64,000 nucleotides of DNA from the NCBI RefSeq assembly GCF_900103455.1, contig NZ_FNHI01000025.1, forward strand, positions 62,001 through 126,000, written 5' to 3'. Both the position numbers and the translations under genes were made by a program. Below are positions 1 through 8,666 of this stretch, piece by piece. The notes beneath the pieces are model-generated. The model did no database searches, was not told where the DNA came from, and saw only the letters and a program-made list of their open reading frames with translations. Position 1 is the first letter of the stretch. Every line of letters begins with the position of its first letter. The DNA comes from Streptomyces wuyuanensis. Its GTDB lineage: Bacteria; Actinomycetota; Actinomycetes; Streptomycetales; Streptomycetaceae.

Positions 1-2
1 TC

Positions 3-467
3 GACGACCACGGCCAGGGCGACGCCTTCGTCGGCCTCGCCTTCTGCGCGATCCGCGCGGTCGTCGACGTCGACATCGAACTCGGCTCCGTGCGCGTCGT
101 GGAGATGGCCGTCGCCCAGGACGTGGGCCGCATCCTCAACCCCGCCCAGCTCGCCACCCGGATCGAGGCGGGCGTCACCCAGGGCATCGGTGCGGCGCTC
201 ACCGAGAACCTCCGCACGGCCCGCGGTCTGGTCCGCCACCCCGACCTGACGGGCTACGCGCTGCCGACGGCCCTCGACGCCCCCGACATCCGCATCGTCA
301 AACTCGTCGAGGAACGCGACGTGGTGGCCCCCTTCGGCGCCAAGGCGGCCAGCGCCGTCCCGGTCGTCACCTCCCCGGCGGCCGTCGCCTCGGCGGTCCG
401 CGCGGCCACGGGCCGCCCGGTCAACCGCCTCCCGATCCGGCCGCAGGCGGCGGTGGCCACGCCGTAG
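3..467 (+). CDS. Molybdopterin-binding hydroxylase large subunit, xanthine dehydrogenase family, C-terminal end only
   Basis: The window opens inside this gene; about 154 codons remain and the stop is TAG at 465-467. The text DVGRILNPAQLATRIEAGV followed by VTQGIGAALTE is the conserved late part of the large molybdopterin-binding subunit of xanthine dehydrogenase / aldehyde oxidase enzymes, where 'Q-x-x-G-G/A' residues line the cofactor site. The last 45 residues (FGAKAASAVPVV then AVASAVRAATG and a leucine/proline-rich end) correspond to the usual C-terminal 'G-x-x-P-V-x-P-A-I-A-x-A-x-x-x-A-T-G' segment. Substrate cannot be told from this fragment; purine hydroxylation is the commonest role in Streptomyces. 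It faces the kinase gene at 525-2534 tail to tail, 57 bases apart. Confidence 0.8.
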   Translation, partial: DDHGQGDAFVGLAFCAIRAVVDVDIELGSVRVVEMAVAQDVGRILNPAQLATRIEAGVTQGIGAALTENLRTARGLVRHPDLTGYALPTALDAPDIRIVKLVEERDVVAPFGAKAASAVPVVTSPAAVASAVRAATGRPVNRLPIRPQAAVATP

Positions 468-524
468 GAGCGGGGTGCAGCGGGAAGAGGACGTGCACCG
501 CTGGGCCTGCCGGGGCGAAGCCGG

Positions 525-2534
525 TCAGTCCGTGCCGCCCCACACCGCCGTGGCGGTCTCGTTCTGCAGCAGGAACAGGCGCTTTCCGTCGGACGTCAGC
601 TTCAGTGACTTCTGACTGCCCTGCGGGTGGTTCCAGGCGGGCCTGCCCGTGTCCTTGCGGAGCGCGATCGCGTCGAAGGAATCGGGGTCCTTGCCGGTGA
701 CGTCGCAGACGAGGTCGCCGAGGACCTGGGGCCGCGTACTGGGGATCGGCACGCTCTGGATGTCGGTCGCCCAGACCTTGGCGCCGTCGCTGAGCCGGCG
801 GCAGTGCAGCGTCGTCCCCGCCACCACGTACACATGGCCCCCGTCGACGGTGGGCGAACCCCAGTCCTGGCCGGATTCCGGGGCGAGAGTCCACACGTCC
901 TCGTCGTCCTCGATCCGGATGGCGATCAGCGAGCCACCGCCCACGACGGCGAGGCCCTCGTGGACCGCCGGGATGGAGCCGAAGCGGTTCCCCTTGGCCC
1001 GGAACAGGGCGAGCGCCCCGGTGCGGAGTTCCAGTGCGGTGATGGCGCCCGCGTCGGACTGAAGGACCAGATGGTCCTCGCTCGCGCGGGCGTATCCGCT
1101 GCCGAACTCGGTACGGGCGGTCCAGCGCGGCTTGCGGGTCCTGGTGTCGAGGGCGCGGATGTCGCCGTCGTGCGTCACCGCGAACAGGCAGTCGCCGTTC
1201 CCAGCCAGCAGGAGGGCGGCCTCCATTTCGGCAGCCCACTTCTCCTTGCCCGAGGCGGCGTCGAGGGCGTGCACCGTACCGCCGCCGTCCGCGGCCGCGA
1301 TCAGCCCCCCGGGCAGCGCCACGAGTTCGGCGGACGCGGTGACGTTCGGCGCCCGCCACTTCTGTCTGCCGTCCTCGGCCCCGTAGGCGACGAGTCCGCC
1401 GTCCTTGGCCCCGAAGACGACGGTGCCGTCGACGACGACCGCGGGAGGGCTGAAGGGGTCGGCGACCGCGAGCGGGCCCCATGTGCGGGCGCCCGCCTTC
1501 GCACCCTTCCGGCCGGATGCGCCCTCCGCTTCCCGGCCGCCCAGCAGCCATGCGGCGGTGCCCCCTCCGGCGCCGAGGACGGCGGCGCCCACCGCGAGCC
1601 CGGCCAGCAGACGGCGGCGGCCCGGCGGCGACGCGACGACCGTGCCGGGCAGGGTGGACCACTGCTGCGCACCGGTCTCGCGCGCCCGGATGTCCTCGGC
1701 CAGCGGGCCCTGACGCCAGATCCGCTCGGCCCGCCGCGGCGCGGCGAACGCCGTGCGGATCAGGTCGGGGGTGGGCCGGGCGGCCGGGTCCTTCGCCAGG
1801 CAGGGCCCGATGAGTGCGCTCAGCGGCCCGGGCACCCGGCTCAGATCCGGCTCCCCGTGCACCACTTCGTACTGGACCGCCGCCACATGGCCGCCCGTGT
1901 ACGCCCGTACGCCGCTCGCCGCGTAGGCCAGGACCGCGCCCAGCGAGAACACGTCGGCGGCCGGGCCGACCCGCTGGCCCAGCACCTGCTCGGGCGCGCC
2001 GTATCCCGGGGTGACCGGTACCTGTCCCGTGGTCGTGAGGGTGAGCCCGTGCTCGGGCCGGGCGATGCCGAAGTCGATGACACGCGGGCCGGAGGAGGTC
2101 AGCACGATGTTCGCGGGCTTGAGGTCGCGATGGACCAAGCCGGCCCGGTGAATGGTCCCGAGGGTGTCGGCGAGGGAGGCGGCGAGCGCTCGCACGGCCT
2201 GCTCCGGCAGCGGCCCCTGGCCGGTGACTGCCTCTTCCAGGGTCGGGCCCGCGAGGAACTCCGAGGCGATCCAGAGGCGCCCGCCCTCGGTCTGGGCGGC
2301 GAGGACCCGGGCGACACCACGGCCGGTGACGGTCCTGGCGGCCTCGGCCTCACGCAGGAAGCGCTGCACCATGTGCCGGTCGTTGGAGAGTTGCGGCAGC
2401 AGGACCTTCACAGCGGCGGGCCGGCCCTGGTCGTCGTGGCCGAAGTACACCTTGCCCATGCCGCCGGCGCCGAGCACGCCGACGAGACGGTAGGGGCCGA
2501 GCCGGAGCGGGTCGCCGGGGCCGAGGGGGTTCAT
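525..2534 (-). CDS. Membrane Ser/Thr protein kinase with PQQ-like beta-propeller
   Basis: A 669-residue bacterial Hanks-type kinase. The catalytic domain spans roughly residues 14-275: glycine loop GAGGMGKVY (22-30), ATP-binding Lys43 in AVKVLL, catalytic HRDLKPAN with Asp137, and DFG at 154-156, so it should be active. A membrane helix follows at about 306-332 (LLAGLAVGAAVLGAGGG). The outer part (about 345-669) has repeats of the type LDAASGKEKW and VYVVAGTTLHCRR, typical of a PQQ-type propeller; in this family the propeller is thought to act as an extracytoplasmic sensor. ATG at 2534 has a GAGGAC ribosome site about 9 nt upstream. It lies 161 bases downstream of the second kinase gene, same strand, so it is the last gene of a three-gene kinase group. 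Confidence 0.9.
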   Translation of the reverse strand: MNPLGPGDPLRLGPYRLVGVLGAGGMGKVYFGHDDQGRPAAVKVLLPQLSNDRHMVQRFLREAEAARTVTGRGVARVLAAQTEGGRLWIASEFLAGPTLEEAVTGQGPLPEQAVRALAASLADTLGTIHRAGLVHRDLKPANIVLTSSGPRVIDFGIARPEHGLTLTTTGQVPVTPGYGAPEQVLGQRVGPAADVFSLGAVLAYAASGVRAYTGGHVAAVQYEVVHGEPDLSRVPGPLSALIGPCLAKDPAARPTPDLIRTAFAAPRRAERIWRQGPLAEDIRARETGAQQWSTLPGTVVASPPGRRRLLAGLAVGAAVLGAGGGTAAWLLGGREAEGASGRKGAKAGARTWGPLAVADPFSPPAVVVDGTVVFGAKDGGLVAYGAEDGRQKWRAPNVTASAELVALPGGLIAAADGGGTVHALDAASGKEKWAAEMEAALLLAGNGDCLFAVTHDGDIRALDTRTRKPRWTARTEFGSGYARASEDHLVLQSDAGAITALELRTGALALFRAKGNRFGSIPAVHEGLAVVGGGSLIAIRIEDDEDVWTLAPESGQDWGSPTVDGGHVYVVAGTTLHCRRLSDGAKVWATDIQSVPIPSTRPQVLGDLVCDVTGKDPDSFDAIALRKDTGRPAWNHPQGSQKSLKLTSDGKRLFLLQNETATAVWGGTD

Positions 2535-2695
2535 CGGGGTGGTCGTCCTCTGGTCTGCGGGTGCGGTGCGGTGGAGCGGGGGTTCGGGTGAGGTGCGTCA
2601 GGGTGAGTGCGTCAGGGGGAGGTGCGTCGGGGTGCGGGGGCGGAGCACGTGGGAGCGCGCGGGCGGTGCCCGGTTGCCCGCACGCGGCCCGGCGC

Positions 2696-4882
2696 TCAGC
2701 CGTAGTCGAAGGCGAGATTGACCGCGGCGACGTCCGTGCCGTCCGTGAGGACGAGGCGCGGGACGCGTTCGTGGAGGCTCATGGTCCGTGAACGCCGCCG
2801 GAACACCCACTCCTGGCGTTTGGACTCCCGGCCGACGGAGTACACGCTGCCGCCGGTCATGACGTACACGAACCTGTCGTTCACGACCACGGGTACCGTG
2901 AGGTCGGGCCGGCCCCCGGTCTCCGCCTCCCACCGCAGCCGGCCGTCCGCGGCGGCCACGGCCACCACGCCCTTGTCCCGCTCCGCCGCGTGGACGATGC
3001 CGTCACGCAGGGCGGGGGTGCCGTACGCGCCCGCCGGCCGACCCGCCCCGAACGTCCAGGCCGCCTTGCCGTCGGTCAGCCGCAGGGCCTGGAGCCGCTG
3101 CCCGCCGACGTACACATGCCGGTCGTCCGTGACGAGCGAGTTCGGCGCGAGCGAGGGGATGCCGTGCTTCTCGCCGGGCAGGGTGGTCCGCCACAGTTGC
3201 CTGCCGTTGCGGACGTCCAGGGCGCTGACCTCGTGTCCGCTGCCGCCGCTCGCCGGCCTGTGGAGGATCAGCCTGCCAACGGCGAGGGCGGTGACGACGA
3301 GGTCGTCGGGGCCGCCGACGTCGGCGGCGCGCAGCGGTGTGCTCCACTTCTCCTGGCCCGTCCGGGCGTCGAGGGCCCTGAGGTGCCAGAGGAAGCCGCC
3401 CGGTTCCTCCGCCGCGACGTACGCCGTGCCGCCGCCGACCCGCAGCAGTGCGACCCGGCGGACGAGCGGCTTGAACACGACCGGCGGGGAGAGCCGCCCG
3501 TCCCGCGGGTCGACGGTGTGCAGCACCGCCCGCGAGCGATGGGGCTCCTCGCGGAGCAGGACGTGGATCTGCTTGCCGTCCGTGTGCACGTGCCGGGACT
3601 CCCGTACGTCCCGCACGAGCCAACGGCGCTCCCCGTTGAGGGCCGCGAGCCCCAGCAGCCCCTCACCGGTCGCCAGCACGGCGACCTCCCCGACGGGGAG
3701 GGGTGCGAGCAGGGCCGCCGTGTCCGCCTTCGCGGGGATGACGTTCTTGAGCCACGCCTGGCCCTCGACTGTGGGCCCGGTGACCGGCGGCGGGGTCGCA
3801 CCGCGGCCGCCGGCCCCGCCGGTCGTTCCGGCGTCGGGATCCCGCAGCCACGCCCAGGCCCCTGCGCCGGCGCACGCGACCGCGAGGGCCGACGCTCCGG
3901 AGAGCCCCAGCAGCCTGCGGCGGCTCGTCCGGGACCGCGATCCGGAGTCCGGGACGGTCCGGGGGAGCGGTGCGCCTGTCGGCGCCGGGAGCCGGTACGG
4001 CGTGTACTGCCACACCTCGGTCGCCCGGCGGGCGATCTCCATGAGGACGGTGTCCGGGAGGTGGTCGGCGAAGTCGCCCCGCCCGTCGTGGAGTTCCCCG
4101 ACGAGCTGTGCGGTGGTGGGCCGCTCGCCGGACTGCTTGGCCAGGCAGCGGGACAGGACGGGGACGAGCGCCGCGGGGACCCCGGTCAGGTCCGGCTCGG
4201 CGTAGCGGACGCGGTAGAGGAGGTCGGCTGCCTGGCCGGTGCCGAAGGGGCCGTGGCCCGAGGCCGCGTACACCAGCACTCCGGCGAGGGCGAAGACGTC
4301 GCCCGCGGGTGTGTGGTCCTGGCCGGTCGCCTGCTCCGGCGACATGAACGCGGGGGTACCGGCCGCGACACCCACCCGGGTCAGCCGCTCGTCCCCGTCG
4401 GCGCGGGCGATGCCGAAGTCGATGATCTTGGGCCCGTACGCCGTGATCATGACATTCGACGGCTTGAGGTCACGGTGCACCACATCGGAGGAGTGCAGCT
4501 GACCGAGGGCACCCGCGAGTGCCGCGCCCAGGGCGCGGACCCCGGACTCGGGCAGCGGTCCGCACAGCTCGACGGCGTCGTCCAGCGGCGGGCCGAGGAC
4601 GTACTCGGTTGCCAGCCAGGGGGTCTCGGCCAGCGGATCGGCGTCGACGACGGCGGCACCGTGCTGCGACCCGATGATCCGGGCGGCGTCGGTCTCCAGC
4701 CGGAACCGGGTCCGTGCGGCGGGGTCGGCGGCGATCGCCTGGTGCATGGTCTTCAGGGCCACGGTGCGGCCGCCGGGTGTCCGGGCCAGATAGACCGTGC
4801 CCATTCCGCCACTGCCGAGGCGCGCCTGGAGCCGGTACCGGGCGAGGAGTTCGGGGTCGTCGTGGGTGAGCGGGGAGAGCAT
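2696..4882 (-). CDS. Membrane Ser/Thr protein kinase with PQQ-like beta-propeller
   Basis: A 728-residue kinase paralogous to its downstream neighbour. Kinase motifs are complete: GSGGMGTVYLA (23-33), Lys44, HRDLKPSNV with Asp138, DFG at 155-157, and SPEQATGQ in the activation segment. A single helix near residue 330 (LLGLSGASALAVACAGAGA) separates it from an outer propeller whose blades contain LDARTGQEKWS, LDVRNGRQLWR and LRLTDGKAAW. The reading frame stays open far upstream to 5548, but that part runs antisense to nothing sensible and overlaps the real pseudokinase gene; ATG 4882 is chosen because it begins MLSPLTHDDPELLARYRL, the normal start of such kinases, and lies two bases after the upstream stop (TGA-CC-ATG), which indicates translational coupling. 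Confidence 0.9.
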   Translation of the reverse strand: MLSPLTHDDPELLARYRLQARLGSGGMGTVYLARTPGGRTVALKTMHQAIAADPAARTRFRLETDAARIIGSQHGAAVVDADPLAETPWLATEYVLGPPLDDAVELCGPLPESGVRALGAALAGALGQLHSSDVVHRDLKPSNVMITAYGPKIIDFGIARADGDERLTRVGVAAGTPAFMSPEQATGQDHTPAGDVFALAGVLVYAASGHGPFGTGQAADLLYRVRYAEPDLTGVPAALVPVLSRCLAKQSGERPTTAQLVGELHDGRGDFADHLPDTVLMEIARRATEVWQYTPYRLPAPTGAPLPRTVPDSGSRSRTSRRRLLGLSGASALAVACAGAGAWAWLRDPDAGTTGGAGGRGATPPPVTGPTVEGQAWLKNVIPAKADTAALLAPLPVGEVAVLATGEGLLGLAALNGERRWLVRDVRESRHVHTDGKQIHVLLREEPHRSRAVLHTVDPRDGRLSPPVVFKPLVRRVALLRVGGGTAYVAAEEPGGFLWHLRALDARTGQEKWSTPLRAADVGGPDDLVVTALAVGRLILHRPASGGSGHEVSALDVRNGRQLWRTTLPGEKHGIPSLAPNSLVTDDRHVYVGGQRLQALRLTDGKAAWTFGAGRPAGAYGTPALRDGIVHAAERDKGVVAVAAADGRLRWEAETGGRPDLTVPVVVNDRFVYVMTGGSVYSVGRESKRQEWVFRRRSRTMSLHERVPRLVLTDGTDVAAVNLAFDYG

Positions 4883-4884
4883 GG

Positions 4885-5763
4885 TCAGGGCGTCCTGATC
4901 TCTGCGGAGAGCACTTCGGCGGACTGGCGGGCGAGCGCGGCGACGACACGGCCCGGGAGCCAGCCGGGCAGCAGCAGCGGGCCGGCGGTCGAGAGCACGG
5001 TCGCGTGCGGCGTCGGGGGTGCGAGGGCGGCGAGGGCGGCGGCCGCGGTGGGGCGGTTCGCCGGGTCGCGCGTCAGGCACATCGCCACCAAGGGGCGCAG
5101 CGTGGAGGGGAGTTCGGAGCCCTCCGGTGTGGTGTGGCCCGTGGCGGCGTACGCGAGCACCGAGCCCAGCGCGTACAGGTCCCCGGGCGGCCGAGGGCGG
5201 CCGCCCGCCGCCTGCTCCGGGGCGAGGCTGCCCGGTTCCAGCCCCGGAATCCCGGACCGCGATGCGCCGTCCGGCCCGGCGGCCCGCACGGCGCCGAAGC
5301 ACGTCAGCCGGGGCCCGTCCCCCGTCAGCAGCACCGAGGCGGGTGACAGCCCGGCGTGGGCGAGCCCTTGGGCGTGCGCGGCGACGAGGGTCTCCGCCAC
5401 TGCGGCGCCGATCGCCCGCACCGACGGTTCGGGCAGCGGCCCGCCGTGCACCGCGAGGGCCACCGGGAGCGGCAACGCGGGCAGGTACGGCGACGCGTAC
5501 CAGCGGACGGCACCCGCCGGAGCGATCTCGGTCACCGGCGACACCCACGGACCGGTCAGCCGCCGCGCGCCGCCGGCCTCGTCCGCGAACCGCGCCGCGT
5601 CCGCACCCGGCAGCGGCGCCCCGAGCAGCACGGTGCGGTCGCCGTCGCCGGCCCGGCGTGCGACGAAACGCCGGTGCGGGACGGGGTAACCCGGGGGATC
5701 CAGACGCGCGATGAGCGCGAAGGGACCCAACCGGCGCGACGGACCCGGGCTTTCCACGTGCAC
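4885..5763 (-). CDS. Pseudokinase, first gene of the kinase operon
   Basis: About 292 residues with the fold landmarks of a Hanks kinase but without its catalytic residues. Where active relatives have HRDLKPxN this protein has HAGLSPAS (His136, Gly138 instead of the catalytic Asp, Ser140 instead of Lys). DFG is replaced by CFG (155-157). The glycine loop is degenerate (LDPPGYPVP) and the segment where the ATP-binding lysine should be reads RTVLLGAPL. C-lobe features remain: LAPEQAAGG, DLYALGSVLAYAATG and CLTRDPANRPT. There is no obvious membrane helix. The GTG at 5763 (or 5757) is preferred because an AGGGGGG ribosome site lies just upstream; the frame extends to 5880 without a site. Two bases separate its stop from the next kinase. 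Its likely role is regulatory: an inactive partner or scaffold for the two kinases, which is an inference. Confidence 0.8.
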   Translation of the reverse strand: MHVESPGPSRRLGPFALIARLDPPGYPVPHRRFVARRAGDGDRTVLLGAPLPGADAARFADEAGGARRLTGPWVSPVTEIAPAGAVRWYASPYLPALPLPVALAVHGGPLPEPSVRAIGAAVAETLVAAHAQGLAHAGLSPASVLLTGDGPRLTCFGAVRAAGPDGASRSGIPGLEPGSLAPEQAAGGRPRPPGDLYALGSVLAYAATGHTTPEGSELPSTLRPLVAMCLTRDPANRPTAAAALAALAPPTPHATVLSTAGPLLLPGWLPGRVVAALARQSAEVLSAEIRTP

Positions 5764-5788
5764 ATCCCCCCTGTGTGTGATCAACAGG

Positions 5789-5794
5789 AGCCTA
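5789..5794 (-). promoter_or_regulatory. Putative -10 element of the kinase operon
   Basis: TAGGCT on the minus strand ends 25 bases before the GTG at 5763, giving a short leader that contains the AGGGGGG ribosome site. No clear -35 hexamer is seen. Confidence 0.4.
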
Positions 5795-5979
5795 CTGAGG
5801 GGACGGAGGGCCGGGCACGGGCGGGGCAGGGGGAGGGCGGTGAGTGCTGGACGGCCCCGTGTGCGAGTGAACAGAAGCACAGCGAGAGCATGGCCTCAGG
5901 GCCCCGACCGGGAGAGCCTCGTCTGCACCCACCGTGAGCCGGGTCGGCCACGTGGCCAAGAGGTGAGGTGAGCATTCAG

Positions 5980-6360
5980 ATGCGGCCAAGTCGGAAGAAG
6001 CGCGTCACGACCCTGGGCCTCGGTTGCCTGGTGGCGGCCGGCGCGGTCTTCGGGTACCTGGAGATCTTCACCACGGGGATCGACCGGCTGCCGGACAAGC
6101 CCTGCTCCGGCGCGGTGGACCGGGAGACGCTTTTGTACGTCCCTTGCACTCCTCCCGGCAAGAAGCCCGGCGGGGCGCGGGAAGCCTACGCACTGACTGT
6201 CGACGCGCGCACCATTGGTGAGACACGCGTTCACGGGAACGAGTTGAGGCAGGTCCTCATCGACTTCGCCTACCAGCTCGCTCGGCACACGTATGAGGCT
6301 GCCGACTGCCAGGAGTCGCGGACCTTTCCGAAGGAACTGCCCCGGCTGCCGGCCGCGTGA
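5980..6360 (+). CDS. Small membrane-anchored protein of unknown function
   Basis: About 126 residues from ATG 5980 (the frame opens with GTG at 5968). A basic start (MRPSRKKR) and a hydrophobic stretch LGLGCLVAAGAVFGYLE (about residues 11-27) look like an uncleaved signal anchor, leaving the rest outside. Cysteines lie in PCSGAVD, YVPCTPP and ADCQES. The start and end resemble a Streptomyces family of anchored proteins with a 'G-I-D-R-L-P-D-x-x-C-x-G-A-V' opening that I recall as longer, so an internal deletion is possible, but I could not check this. AGGTGAGG lies 9-15 bases before ATG. It is divergent from the kinase operon. Confidence 0.5.
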   Translation: MRPSRKKRVTTLGLGCLVAAGAVFGYLEIFTTGIDRLPDKPCSGAVDRETLLYVPCTPPGKKPGGAREAYALTVDARTIGETRVHGNELRQVLIDFAYQLARHTYEAADCQESRTFPKELPRLPAA

Positions 6361-6518
6361 TCCGAGGCTGTGGCCCGGACGGCGGGAAAGTGATCCGGGG
6401 CTCGGCGAGTACACCCGGATGTGCCACCCGCTACGACGGCGCCGTGGCCGGCCCTCGTCGCTCCCGGACCGTCGCCGTCCGTCCCGGGGCACTGCGCGGT
6501 CGTGATCGCGCGTCAGCG

Positions 6519-6593
6519 TGGAGACCGTGGCGGGATTCGAACCCACGTAACTCGCTTTGCAGGCGAGCCCCTCAACCACTCGGGCACACGGTC
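6519..6593 (-). tRNA. tRNA-Cys (anticodon GCA)
   Basis: Cloverleaf read by eye on the minus strand: acceptor GACCGTG pairs with CACGGTC, D arm CCC/GGG, anticodon stem CTCGC/GCGAG around loop CTGCAAA (anticodon GCA), four-base variable loop, T arm GTGGG/CCCGC around TTCGAAT. The discriminator base is U and CCA is encoded (bases 6519-6521). U73 and GCA are cysteine identity elements. Total about 75 bases including CCA. Confidence 0.93.
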
Positions 6594-6613
6594 CTGTGTT
6601 TCTCGATGCGTCG

Positions 6614-6619
6614 ACCGTA
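6614..6619 (-). promoter_or_regulatory. Putative -10 element of tRNA-Cys
   Basis: TACGGT on the minus strand ends 20 bases before the first base of the tRNA. The remaining spacer up to 6892 is GC-rich; I see no gene in it. Confidence 0.4.
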
Positions 6620-6892
6620 GGCGGCGGCGGAGAGGGCGCTCAAGGCCTGGGCGGGGGCTGCAATGCGACTGCCACACGGCGTTCACGAACGGCCCGCGGG
6701 AGGAGCCGGGCGTCGGGCCCGGGCGGTGCGTGACGCGGTGTCCGCGCCGATCGCCCACCGCCCGGCCGCCTGACCGGAACGGGACGGGCGGGGACCCGCG
6801 AGCCCGGCTACCGGCCCGCCCCTCCGGGGCCTAGGACCAACGGCCGATCCGAACCCCGCCCCACGACAGGGGCCATGCCCGACCATGCCCCT

Positions 6893-6898
6893 TACTCT
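6893..6898 (+). promoter_or_regulatory. Leaderless-type -10 element of the MFS gene
   Basis: TACTCT ends 7 bases before ATG 6906, so transcription would begin at or next to the start codon. Confidence 0.55.
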
Positions 6899-6905
6899 GG
6901 AGCGC

Positions 6906-8420
6906 ATGACAGCGCTCGAACCTCGTGACGCGGCCGGTACCGGCGACGCGGCGGTCAAGGAGGCCCGTGACGGCCTCGGCGGGACCGGCACCGCTGCCGG
7001 TACGGACGAGGCCGGAACGGGCGGGGTGCTCGGGAGCAGCCTCCGCGCCCTCAGTGTCGGCATCGTCTCCGTCGTCCTGCTGATCGCGTTCGAGGCGACC
7101 GCCGTCGGTACGGCCATGCCCGTTGCGGCGCGGGAGCTGGACGGGGTGCCGCTGTACGCGTTCGCCTTCTCCGCGTACTTCACGACCAGCCTGTTCGGCA
7201 TGGTGCTGTCCGGGCAGTGGGCCGACCGCCGAGGCCCGCTCGGGCCGCTGACCGCCGGGATCGCCGCCTTCGGCGTGGGTCTCCTGCTGTCCGGCACCGC
7301 CGCGACGATGTGGTGGTTCATCGCCGGCCGGGCGGTCCAGGGGCTCGGCGGCGGCCTGGTGATCGTCGCCCTGTACGTCGTCGTCGGCCGGGCCTACCCC
7401 GAGCACCTGCGGCCGACGATCATGGCCGCGTTCGCCGCGAGCTGGGTGATCCCCTCCGTCGTCGGTCCGCTCGCGGCCGGGACGGTCACCGAACACCTCG
7501 GCTGGCGCTGGGTCTTCGTCGGCATCCCCGTCCTCGTCGTCGTCCCGCTCGCCCTCGCCGCTCCCGCGATACGGCGGCGGGCGTCGGGTCCGGTGGATCC
7601 GGAGGCGCCCGTCCCTGCGCTGGACCGGCGCAGGATCCGGCTGGCGTTCGGAATCTCCCTCGGCGCGGGAGTGCTCCAGTACGCGGCCCAGGACCTGCGG
7701 TGGCTCTCCCTCGCCCCGGCCGCCGCGGGTGCCGCGCTGCTCGTGCCGGCCGCGCTCGGGCTGCTGCCGCGCGGCACGTTCCGCTCGGCGCGCGGGCTGC
7801 CGTCGGTGGTGCTGCTCCGCGGCGTGGCCGCCGGGTCGTTCATCGCGGCGGAGTCCTTCGTACCGCTGATGCTCGTGACCCAGCGCGGGTTGTCGCCGAC
7901 GCTGGCGGGCCTGTCGCTCGCGGTGGGCGGGGCGACGTGGGCGCTGGGCTCGTTCGTCCAGTCCCGGCCGCGGCTGGAGCCGTACCGGGAGCGGCTGACC
8001 GTGGCGGGCATGGTGCTCGTGGCGGCGGCGATCGCGGCGGCACCGAGCGTGCTGATCCCGTCCGTGCCGGTGTGGGTCGTCGGGGTCGCCTGGGGCTGGG
8101 GCTGCTTCGGCATGGGCCTGGTCATCTCCTCGACCAGCGTGCTGCTGCTGAAGCTGTCCGCCCCCGCGGAAGCCGGTACCAACTCCGCCGCGCTCCAGAT
8201 CTCCGACGGGCTGTCGAACGTCCTGCTGCTGGCCGCGGGCGGCGCCGCCTTCGCCGCGCTGGGCGGGGGAGCGGCGGGCGGCCACGGTGCGGTCGCGGCT
8301 GCGGGGGCGGAGAGCGTCGCCCACCCGGCCGCCTTCGCCGCCGTCTTCCTGCCCATGGCGGCGGTCGCGCTGCTCGGTGCCTGGGTCGCCACCCGCCTGC
8401 ACCAGCGCCGCCCCGCCTGA
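6906..8420 (+). CDS. Major facilitator superfamily exporter
   Basis: About 504 residues with a polar, Ala/Gly-rich start of some 40 residues and then a polytopic membrane protein. Visible motifs are EATAVGTAMPVAARELDG in the first helix region, GQWADRRGP (the loop 2-3 MFS motif A, G-x-x-x-D-R-x-G) and GRAVQGLGGGLVIVAL (motif B-like). Length and the first-helix sequence suit the DHA2 drug:H+ antiporter group with about 14 helices. Substrate is unknown. ATG 6906 is preferred to the in-frame ATG at 6885 because of the -10 hexamer at 6893; a GGAG lies only 3 bases before it. The stop codon sits inside a 15-bp tandem duplication (8416-8445). Confidence 0.85.
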   Translation: MTALEPRDAAGTGDAAVKEARDGLGGTGTAAGTDEAGTGGVLGSSLRALSVGIVSVVLLIAFEATAVGTAMPVAARELDGVPLYAFAFSAYFTTSLFGMVLSGQWADRRGPLGPLTAGIAAFGVGLLLSGTAATMWWFIAGRAVQGLGGGLVIVALYVVVGRAYPEHLRPTIMAAFAASWVIPSVVGPLAAGTVTEHLGWRWVFVGIPVLVVVPLALAAPAIRRRASGPVDPEAPVPALDRRRIRLAFGISLGAGVLQYAAQDLRWLSLAPAAAGAALLVPAALGLLPRGTFRSARGLPSVVLLRGVAAGSFIAAESFVPLMLVTQRGLSPTLAGLSLAVGGATWALGSFVQSRPRLEPYRERLTVAGMVLVAAAIAAAPSVLIPSVPVWVVGVAWGWGCFGMGLVISSTSVLLLKLSAPAEAGTNSAALQISDGLSNVLLLAAGGAAFAALGGGAAGGHGAVAAAGAESVAHPAAFAAVFLPMAAVALLGAWVATRLHQRRPA

Positions 8421-8445
8421 GGCCGGGTCGCCTGAGGCCGGGTCG
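8416..8445. repeat. Tandem duplication of 15 bp across the MFS stop codon
   Basis: The unit CCTGAGGCCGGGTCG occurs at 8416-8430 and again at 8431-8445. The first copy contains the TGA stop of the MFS gene. Confidence 0.85.
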
Positions 8446-8519
8446 CCCGGTCGGCGGCCGGGTCGGCGCCGGGCAGCCGCCGCCCGCCGCGCCCCGGACG
8501 TCCGCCCTGGGCGGCACGT

Positions 8520-8608
8520 GAACGAACGGACGGGAACGGGCAGGCGGACGGGAACGAACGGACGGGAACGGGCGGACGAACACGGGCGGACGGGAACGGC
8601 GCTCGGGG
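8520..8608. repeat. Short G-rich tandem repeats between MFS gene and toxin-antitoxin pair
   Basis: A 22-bp unit starting GAACGAACGGACGGG recurs at 8520 and 8552 (32-bp period), followed by degenerate copies of GGCGGACGGGAACGG to about 8608. The repeats sit just upstream of the toxin-antitoxin promoter. Confidence 0.7.
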
Positions 8609-8654
8609 TGCCCCCGGGGCCCGGATTCACCGCGCGGCCGGAACGGGCCGCGCA

Positions 8655-8660
8655 TAGCAT
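8655..8660 (+). promoter_or_regulatory. Leaderless-type -10 element of the toxin-antitoxin operon
   Basis: TAGCAT ends 6 bases before ATG 8667; there is no ribosome binding site. Confidence 0.6.
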
Positions 8661-8666
8661 CGGGCC

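Noticed and set aside
4883..5548. N-terminal extension of the second kinase through the pseudokinase gene
   Set aside because: It is another frame of the pseudokinase gene with Arg/Gly/Pro-rich translation; the coupled ATG at 4882 has a normal kinase start.
5980..6360. Lipoprotein
   Set aside because: The cysteine in the hydrophobic helix (LGLGC) lies at its front, not at a cleavage position.
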